This document shows positions 58,207 through 64,000 of a DNA stretch of 64,000 nucleotides, in pieces. Numbering within the stretch: the stretch's first letter is position 1; the number at the start of each line of letters is the position of its first letter. Source of the stretch: Corynebacterium singulare (GTDB lineage Bacteria > Actinomycetota > Actinomycetes > Mycobacteriales > Mycobacteriaceae); assembly GCF_000833575.1 (NCBI RefSeq), contig NZ_CP010827.1, positions 2,703,149-2,767,148 on the forward strand, written 5' to 3'. Both the position numbers and the translations under genes were made by a program. The notes beneath the pieces were generated by a model. The model worked only from the letters and a program-made list of their open reading frames with translations. It was not told the DNA's origin and did no database searches.

Positions 58207-61200
58207 CTAGGTAGCCCGGGCCGTTGCTTCAATCTGCTCTAGACGGTTGCGCAGATCCACGATGACATCGGTGTTGTTGCGGAAGATGTCGATGACGGAC
58301 CCCTCTTCATCAAAGGGTGGCTGGAAGATTTCTTCATAGGCCACACCACCGTTGTGGACCAGCACGTCCACCAGCATCGTGATGAAACGAATCTGGGCGG
58401 CGCTGAAAGAAGTATTGCCGAGGAGATCCGCGAATTGTTCTCGGACCGCGTCCTCGTCGAGGCCTACCAAACGCCGGATGAAGGCCGGAATGCTATCTCC
58501 ACCCATGCGTTCCCGGAGAATCTCAATGCTGTCTTCAGAGCCCGCGCTTCCTCCGCCTGCCTGGGCCACCATTGCCTCCAATGCCGCAACATCCTCTGCG
58601 TTAAGTGTGCGTGCACTGCGCAGCTTGATCATCGCGAGGTCATTGGCGTGTTCTTGGAGCAACTCGCGCAGGCGTTGTTCCAGCTGGGAGGGGTAGGACC
58701 CGGTACCGGGCAACTGCGCCGGCATCTCGTTATCAATCATGAGCTCACCCATCTCATCTTGGATATCGAGGGTCACGGCGTTGCGCTTTCTCTTGGGCAC
58801 AAACTGGATAAGTGGGCGCATGCCAAGGCGAATGGCCTCAAGGTCCTCAACCGTAACGTTGTTCCACCACTCCGGATCCAGCACGCGTTCAAGGAAGGAA
58901 CGGCGCTCGGCAACCATGGGGATGGTGGCGCTTACAGCCATGAGGTCACCTGCCATCCTCTCCACGCGTTGGCGCAACGCCTCGAAGTCCGGGCTATTGT
59001 CCAGCAGTCCCACCTGGAGATGCAGCACCACGAGGTCGAAGCGCTTGGCGGTCTCGGAGTCCTTCATCGTGTCCAGCGGCAAGTGCGCAATATGGCGGCG
59101 CAGCTGCTCAGCCTTCTCCTCACTTAGCTCATCCCACGCAGAGCGTTCGCGGTAGCGCAGCAAGGTTTCCTTGTCGCTGGGACGGACCATGATGTGTCCC
59201 AGCGGCACGGATGCCGCCGAGGAGTGGAGGGAATCGGCAAGCCCGGCGCGTAGCTCCGGGGCCTCTGAGTGCTTGTCCAACTGTGCGAGCAATCCCACTC
59301 GGGCGTCGAAGAGCTTTTCTGACAGCGACCGTGGGCGTCCAGTCGCCGATTCACGGACCTCGCCCTTGTAGAACTCGTCCACATTGCCGCAGAAATCGAA
59401 GATGAGGAAGTGCGTCTTGTCCATCCCCGGGCCAAAGAGGTCCGGGCGCAAACGCGTTCCTCGGCCCACCATCTGCCAGAACTTGGTGGGGGAGTAGATG
59501 GGCTTGAAGAACACAAGGTTGACTACCTCGGGCACATCCACGCCGGTGTCCAGCATGTCCACCGAAATCGCGATGTTGACGTCCCCGTCTGGGTCTGCGA
59601 ACTCATCCAAGGCTGACTGCGCATACGTCGTGTGTGTGGTGATGACAGAGGCGCCAGTGCGGGAATACTCGGGGAAAGAAGCATCGAATACTTCCTTGAT
59701 GAGGTCCGCGTGCCGCTGGGTTCGAGCGAAGATGATGGTCTTGCCCAGTTGGTCACCGCCCACGCGGATCCCGTTCTCCACCACGGTTTTCAACACCTTG
59801 CGGATGGTGTCCTTGTTGAACAGGTAACGGTTAATCTCCGCCGAGGAAACCTGACCCGGCGGATCTAAGCGCCCGCCGTCCTCATCGGTCCCCCAATCAG
59901 ACATGTCCCACGCCACCCGCTCCTCGGGTGACAGTTCGTCATAGGCCATGCCGCGCCGCAGGAAGAGCGAGTCCTGCCGAGCCGTCTTGAAGGGCACGAG
60001 GTTGCCGTCTGCTACCGCCTCATCAAGTCCGTACTCAAAGGATGGAGTCTTATCCTCCATCTCAAAGAGTGCATAGGTGTCGTGGTCAATCTCGCTCTTC
60101 GGCGTCGCCGTCAGCCCCACCACGTAGGCATCGAAGTACTCCAGGATCCGCTTGAAGCGGTTGTACACAGAGCGGTGGGCCTCATCCACGATGATGAGGT
60201 CGAAGTCAAAGGGCCCGAACCTCGCCGGCTTGTCACCGTCATCCCCGATGAGATTCATCATCGTGTTGTAGGTGGTGACATACACATCACCCACCTGCTC
60301 AGGATTCTTGATGAGGTTCACGGGCGTGGACTCCGCGTACATGCTCACAAAGGCTTTGTGCGCCTGATTGACCAGGGCTGTGCGGTCTGCCAAGAACAGC
60401 ACCTTGCCCACCCAGCCGGCCTGGCGCAGCAGCTTGGCGGTGGCCACAGCCACGCGGGTCTTACCAGTTCCTGTCGCCATAACCAGCAATGCTTGGCGAC
60501 GCCTCCTTGCCTCCAACGTCTCCGTCACCGCCCGGATGGCCTCGAGCTGGTACGTACGGGCGCCGCCGCCAGCAATCTCCGTATCTACCGGCGTCTTGCT
60601 CAAAAGAGCACGCATGGTGCGCCGCCTAATCATGCGGCGCAACTGCTGCGCAGTGGGGAAGCCCTCCACCTCACGGGCGGGGTAGCCCGCACCAGAACCA
60701 GGAAGGTTCGCAGCATCATCGATGAGGTCGATGTGATAGCCGTTGGTACACACCATGACGGGTCGCGTTCCATACTCGCGCTCAATGCAGTCCGCGTAGA
60801 GCTTCACCTGCTGGGCGCCCACGGTCATGGACTCCATGGACTTCTTGGCCTCGATGACAGCTAATGGTGTGCGATCATCATCCCACAAGACATAGTCCGC
60901 ATAACCGACACCGGACGTATTGGGCATGCCGTGAAGCTTGAGCTCCCGAGTGACGGAGTCACCACTAAACCCTGCCGCTTCAAGCATGGGGTCAATGAGC
61001 TGCCGGCGGGTCTCGGCCTCACCAATCGCCAAAGGCGCATCAGGCTGTGCTCCAACCCCGGCGCGCTCGGCTGCGGCCGCTTCCTGCTCGGCTAACTTCG
61101 CCTCAAGGGCCTCAATTTCGGCAGCAAGCTTCTCTTCTACCTGCTGTGCAGCCACACGCTCCGCTTCAGCTTGTTCCTGCGCATCAGCAAGTTCCGCCTT

Positions 61201-61932
61201 CGCGCGAACCTCCGCACTCCGCCGCTTGAGCTCGAACTGGGCCGCCTCACGAAGACGCTTCTCCTCCGCCTCGCGGGCTGCTTCCTGCGCCTCATCGAGC
61301 AGCAGCCGGTTTTTCTTTAGCTCCTCATCCTGCTGCGCCAGCTTCTTGAGGTAGGCGGCGGTCTGCGCTTGGGAACGCCCGGCAACGTGGATGCCAGAAG
61401 CGTCAGCACCGGCCTGGCCCAACAGGCGAGTATCAAAAGCCGCCTGCGGGCCCGGTGCGTTCTCCGGCTTAGCCGAGTGGTACCGCACCGCCCACACCAT
61501 GAGGTCATACAAGTGCGCAGCTACCGTTCGCGCCTTCTGCGGGGTGGCCGGCGCTTGCTTGCCCTCCATGTCGTCAGCGTGCGCGGCGTCATTGCCGCTT
61601 TTACGCAAGATGGTCATCTTGCGCAGCATGGTCTCGTTTTTCACACATTGAACGAAGCCACGGTCCCTGGTCATGTCCGCCAGGCTGAGGTAACCGGTAT
61701 CTCCGAGCCCCCGGAACGCCCAGATGTGGTTCACCACCCGCTCTAACACCTTGCGCGCGTAGAAGCAGGAAATCACCGGGTCCGCATCGACGAAGCGCTC
61801 AACCTTCAGGCACTCCTCATACGCCGTGGGCCACACGTAGCGCACAAAGCCGAAGTTAGTGCTGCGGATTGGCCCACCCGGCGCAGCGTTGCGCCCAGCA
61901 TTCGGTGGAGTAGGGGGAGTCGGGGTCACCAT
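58207..61932 (-). CDS. Solitary type I restriction R-like helicase/nuclease
   Basis: The protein has 1241 residues. An N-terminal DUF4145-like domain (about 25-150) precedes a long Ala/Glu/Gln coiled coil (about 195-300). A PD-(D/E)xK nuclease core follows, DYVLWDDDRTPLAVIEAKKS near 345-364. The SF2 helicase has MATGTGKTRVA near 488-498, DEAHRSVYNRF near 575-585, GLTATP and QMVGRGTRLRPD near 838-849, and there is an EcoEI-type C-terminal domain. No methylase or specificity gene is adjacent: leuS lies upstream in the map and only small genes on the other side. GGAGA six bases before the ATG supports the start at 61932. Confidence 0.85.
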   Translation of the reverse strand: MVTPTPPTPPNAGRNAAPGGPIRSTNFGFVRYVWPTAYEECLKVERFVDADPVISCFYARKVLERVVNHIWAFRGLGDTGYLSLADMTRDRGFVQCVKNETMLRKMTILRKSGNDAAHADDMEGKQAPATPQKARTVAAHLYDLMVWAVRYHSAKPENAPGPQAAFDTRLLGQAGADASGIHVAGRSQAQTAAYLKKLAQQDEELKKNRLLLDEAQEAAREAEEKRLREAAQFELKRRSAEVRAKAELADAQEQAEAERVAAQQVEEKLAAEIEALEAKLAEQEAAAAERAGVGAQPDAPLAIGEAETRRQLIDPMLEAAGFSGDSVTRELKLHGMPNTSGVGYADYVLWDDDRTPLAVIEAKKSMESMTVGAQQVKLYADCIEREYGTRPVMVCTNGYHIDLIDDAANLPGSGAGYPAREVEGFPTAQQLRRMIRRRTMRALLSKTPVDTEIAGGGARTYQLEAIRAVTETLEARRRRQALLVMATGTGKTRVAVATAKLLRQAGWVGKVLFLADRTALVNQAHKAFVSMYAESTPVNLIKNPEQVGDVYVTTYNTMMNLIGDDGDKPARFGPFDFDLIIVDEAHRSVYNRFKRILEYFDAYVVGLTATPKSEIDHDTYALFEMEDKTPSFEYGLDEAVADGNLVPFKTARQDSLFLRRGMAYDELSPEERVAWDMSDWGTDEDGGRLDPPGQVSSAEINRYLFNKDTIRKVLKTVVENGIRVGGDQLGKTIIFARTQRHADLIKEVFDASFPEYSRTGASVITTHTTYAQSALDEFADPDGDVNIAISVDMLDTGVDVPEVVNLVFFKPIYSPTKFWQMVGRGTRLRPDLFGPGMDKTHFLIFDFCGNVDEFYKGEVRESATGRPRSLSEKLFDARVGLLAQLDKHSEAPELRAGLADSLHSSAASVPLGHIMVRPSDKETLLRYRERSAWDELSEEKAEQLRRHIAHLPLDTMKDSETAKRFDLVVLHLQVGLLDNSPDFEALRQRVERMAGDLMAVSATIPMVAERRSFLERVLDPEWWNNVTVEDLEAIRLGMRPLIQFVPKRKRNAVTLDIQDEMGELMIDNEMPAQLPGTGSYPSQLEQRLRELLQEHANDLAMIKLRSARTLNAEDVAALEAMVAQAGGGSAGSEDSIEILRERMGGDSIPAFIRRLVGLDEDAVREQFADLLGNTSFSAAQIRFITMLVDVLVHNGGVAYEEIFQPPFDEEGSVIDIFRNNTDVIVDLRNRLEQIEATARAT

Positions 61933-62074
61933 AGAGTTCTCCAGGGACAAGATTTCACATCGGGTACGTCTTGATCCCAATAATTCTAAGTCACGGCTCT
62001 AGGCCTAGCTACCACCATCACTGCGTTCCCTGGCCAAACGATCCGATTCCCCTCTTGTTCTTTCCCCACACGCC

Positions 62075-62362
62075 ACTAAGATCACCACTATCCCGTTGTT
62101 CAACTGCGAGCTGTTCCAAAGCTCACCAATAACCGGAGAGACTGTGACCAACACTGACCGGACTCAACCCATTGCTCGGGTTGTTCCCATTTCATCCCCG
62201 GATGGCCGAGTGCAGCAACTAGTAGCTGCCGGAATCTTGAGCCACACCCCCGCGCCTTACTCCGCGCTGACCACTACGGCTCCAGAGCCGGACACCCCAA
62301 GCTATCTTCTACCTTCTAAATCCGACGTTGTTTCACTACTGGACCGGGAAGACCGCGTGTGA
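62075..62362 (+). pseudogene. Phd/YefM-like antitoxin remnant
   Basis: The reading TGETVTNTDRTQPIARVVPI resembles the middle of Phd/YefM antitoxins (GETVTVTDRGRPVARLVP), preceded by ITTIPL, which resembles their N-terminus (xxTIPLREL). Between these the expected 20-residue helix is short and diverged, and no good start codon is found: ATC stands where ATG would be, and only a TTG at 62096 is available. The tail SLLDREDRV resembles antitoxin ends. No toxin gene follows. I infer a decayed antitoxin gene. Confidence 0.55.
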
Positions 62363-62417
62363 TGCTTTGCCTCGGCCCCTCGGGATCAGAGTGCACGCAG
62401 CCAAAAGAGCCGAAATA

Positions 62418-62954
62418 CTAGCCACGCCGCTCTTTCTTTGCCGCTTCCTTGCGTGCGTCCTTGAGGGACAAGGCAATATCCTCAGCACCTACATCATCTG
62501 TACCCGCGTCATAGGCGCCAACGCGCTGCGCCTCAGAGACTAGCTCTCGCAGTGCTTTGCGACGTTCAGCCCTCTGCCCATCCCGGTACCGCAGCACGTC
62601 AACGAGCCTAACCCTCCTATGCTTGCCACCGGTGGTGCGCTCAAATGCTATCGATCCATCCTCAAGCTTCTTCACCAAAGTCGGCCTACTGATGCCCAGG
62701 ACATCTGCTGCTTCCTGCGTCGTGAGCAACTGGTCCACAGGTGCGACAGTAATGGCCTTTCCCTGCCTCATCTCACGAGCAACGTCTGACAACGCCCTCA
62801 GCACCTCGCCGGGCAGATTTACCGCTTGCCCGTCGGGCCCCACTAGCGCAGTAGGTCCCGACTGCTGCTCTAAGAACCTGCTCACATCGCGCATGGCCTC
62901 TAGGTTTTGCGGCGGAAGAGTCACGTGGGGGCGGTGGTTCTGCGCCTCATTCAT
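62418..62954 (-). CDS. Excisionase-type HTH antitoxin-like protein, no toxin partner
   Basis: The 178-residue protein has an N-terminal region HRPHVTLPPQNLEAMRDVSRFLEQ with ALVGPDGQAVNLP, then an excisionase-like HTH (LLTTQEAADVLGISRPTLVKKLEDGSI, about 82-108) with the wing GKHRRVRLVDVLRY. This layout matches antitoxins that are encoded upstream of PIN-domain toxins in actinobacteria. The C-terminal 40 residues are charged. No PIN gene follows; downstream is the antitoxin remnant on the other strand. The ATG at 62954 is chosen because TACGAT lies six bases upstream; a TTG at 62972 is the alternative. Confidence 0.7.
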   Translation of the reverse strand: MNEAQNHRPHVTLPPQNLEAMRDVSRFLEQQSGPTALVGPDGQAVNLPGEVLRALSDVAREMRQGKAITVAPVDQLLTTQEAADVLGISRPTLVKKLEDGSIAFERTTGGKHRRVRLVDVLRYRDGQRAERRKALRELVSEAQRVGAYDAGTDDVGAEDIALSLKDARKEAAKKERRG

Positions 62955-63188
62955 GAGATCATCGTAGCGCAATTCGAAAAATTCGAAACGCCTAACACAA
63001 CTCTCCCACTCGATGAACCCGACTCAGTTTCATGCTGCGGCATGCAGTTTTTCTTTGGGGGTAGCAAAGCCAACAAACAAGCAGATCCATAAAAACAATT
63101 TTGATTACTATTAACCTAGACTTCAGACACAATCTTCGGCTATAACTACAAGGTCACTATTTCTCTTCTCTGAAAGTTGAACTCTCTC

Positions 63189-64000
63189 ATGACCTATTCT
63201 CGGCTCGGCCTTGGCGTATCCATTGCCGTTTCGCTCTCTTTGGTTTCTGTCCCTTCCGCTACTGCTCTCGATGCTCAGCTGGACACTCGCAACGGCAAAG
63301 AGATTTGTGTGGTCTCCCTCGACTCCGCGGAAAAGGAAATCTCTAAGAAGTACTTCGCTGCCAAAATTGACGAGCAGACCAAACTGCAGAACCGCATGCG
63401 CCAGGACTTCCCGCAGTATGCGGACAGCTTTGCTCGCCTTGACTCCGCTCCCGAGACCCACAAGCTGGTGACTTATTGGTCTGACATCAGCTTCTCCGAC
63501 CTTCCCTCCGAGGCTGAGCTAGCGGCCAAGGGATACGACAGCCTAGACGCTTCCTACCTCGTATTCACCAATTCTGACGCAGAAGCCAAATACAAGGATT
63601 GGGCAGCCAACGGATACCCCTTCAATTGGGAGGTGACACGAAATTGGACTCCCAGCGAACTTGCTGAGTATCCCTACGGCGATCTCCCCGTGGTGAACTC
63701 ACAGAACGGTGAAGTCGAGGATTCTGCGGTGGATCTTCAGGCGCAGGTGCCCTCGTACTCCACAGGTCTAAATGCTGGTTTCCACACTACTTCTCAAAAG
63801 TTGCTCAATCTCAGGAAGCCGGGGGAGCTTCGTCTGCAACCTCTCGAGGATGATTTCGAAGCCGTAGCCGGCCTCGAAGTCATGGGCTTTACCATGCCCT
63901 TCAGCTCCACCGTCACCCTTGCTGGCGCTTGCGAAAACGCCTACCTCGCAAAGGAACAATCCGAAGCGGAGACTTCTACTACGCCGCCGACCTCTGAACC
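63189..64000 (+). CDS. Secreted protein of unknown function (runs off the window)
   Basis: At least 270 residues are encoded. The N-terminus MTYSRLGLGVSIAVSLSLV with the following SVPSATALDA is a typical Sec signal peptide with cleavage after ATA. The mature part is charged and mostly soluble, with two cysteines near residues 42 and 252 and a Thr/Pro/Ser/Glu-rich stretch at the window end. No family is recognised. A TATAAC -10 at about 63140-63145 may be its promoter. The reading frame is open to the last base of the window. Confidence 0.8.
   Translation, partial: MTYSRLGLGVSIAVSLSLVSVPSATALDAQLDTRNGKEICVVSLDSAEKEISKKYFAAKIDEQTKLQNRMRQDFPQYADSFARLDSAPETHKLVTYWSDISFSDLPSEAELAAKGYDSLDASYLVFTNSDAEAKYKDWAANGYPFNWEVTRNWTPSELAEYPYGDLPVVNSQNGEVEDSAVDLQAQVPSYSTGLNAGFHTTSQKLLNLRKPGELRLQPLEDDFEAVAGLEVMGFTMPFSSTVTLAGACENAYLAKEQSEAETSTTPPTSE

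Noticed and set aside
58137..58214. A 25-codon plus-strand frame (MIPDDYFSQGTK...) between leuS and the helicase gene
   Set aside because: It has no ribosome-binding site, overlaps the end of the helicase gene and matches nothing known; it may be a vestige but cannot be supported.
58207..62972. A complete type I restriction-modification system
   Set aside because: Only the R-like gene is present; no methylase or specificity gene is seen on either side.

Overview
The window is a stretch of chromosome from a Corynebacterium. The evidence is an actinobacterial 16S-23S rRNA pair without spacer tRNAs, the malR-uspA neighbourhood beside a class A penicillin-binding protein, a divergent hrtBA/chrSA heme-stress locus, a metPS methionine transporter, and many genes with a -10 hexamer 6-8 bases before the start codon (leaderless transcripts). 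All calls come from reading the sequence and recognising families; no database search was run.

Layout. 1-3600: 5' part of 23S, spacer, 16S and rrn leader, all on the minus strand. 3.6-5.8 kb: a YtrA-type regulator with an ABC ATPase and membrane partner. 6-8.9 kb: NYN-domain protein, a remarkable T-shaped palindrome, a PspA-like protein and thioredoxin. 8.9-13.2 kb: copper-responsive promoter, copper chaperone, copper P-type ATPase, MFS transporter, VanZ-like protein. 13.3-16.8 kb: dnaB, a gene-free region with four perfect DnaA boxes, then rplI-ssb-rpsF. 16.9-21.2 kb: cell-envelope genes (GT87-like glycosyltransferase, penicillin-binding protein) and a zinc-ribbon protein. 21.4-24.4 kb: malR, a universal stress protein, a small membrane protein, trhO.

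24.4-28.4 kb is an insertion-sequence graveyard: IS30 and IS256 transposase remnants fused head to head with both 5' ends lost, a GC-rich foreign segment with a SHOCT membrane protein, an ISL3 fragment, and a three-HTH protein of unknown kind. 28.5-33.4 kb: DUF1846 protein, Nei-type glycosylase, NAD(P)HX repair enzyme and a TIGR02206-like membrane protein. 33.5-38 kb: heme exporter hrtBA opposite the chrSA two-component system, with a 20-bp palindrome between them, then a flavin monooxygenase. 38-41.6 kb: VanZ, quinone oxidoreductase, metS-metP with a structured leader.

41.7-49.7 kb is a complete kdp potassium-uptake operon (kdpFABCDE) preceded by an extra 52-codon membrane-peptide gene with a very good ribosome-binding site. 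49.9-58.1 kb: FAD dehydrogenase, a pRiA4b-like protein, DUF2339 membrane protein, leuS. 58.2-64 kb: a solitary type I restriction R-like helicase/nuclease, two antitoxin-like genes without toxins, and the start of a secreted protein that runs off the window.

The most notable candidates for undescribed biology are the T-shaped palindrome (7395-7482), the small peptide gene at the head of the kdp operon, the DnaA-box cluster upstream of dnaB, the metP leader, and the orphan defence-type genes at the right end.
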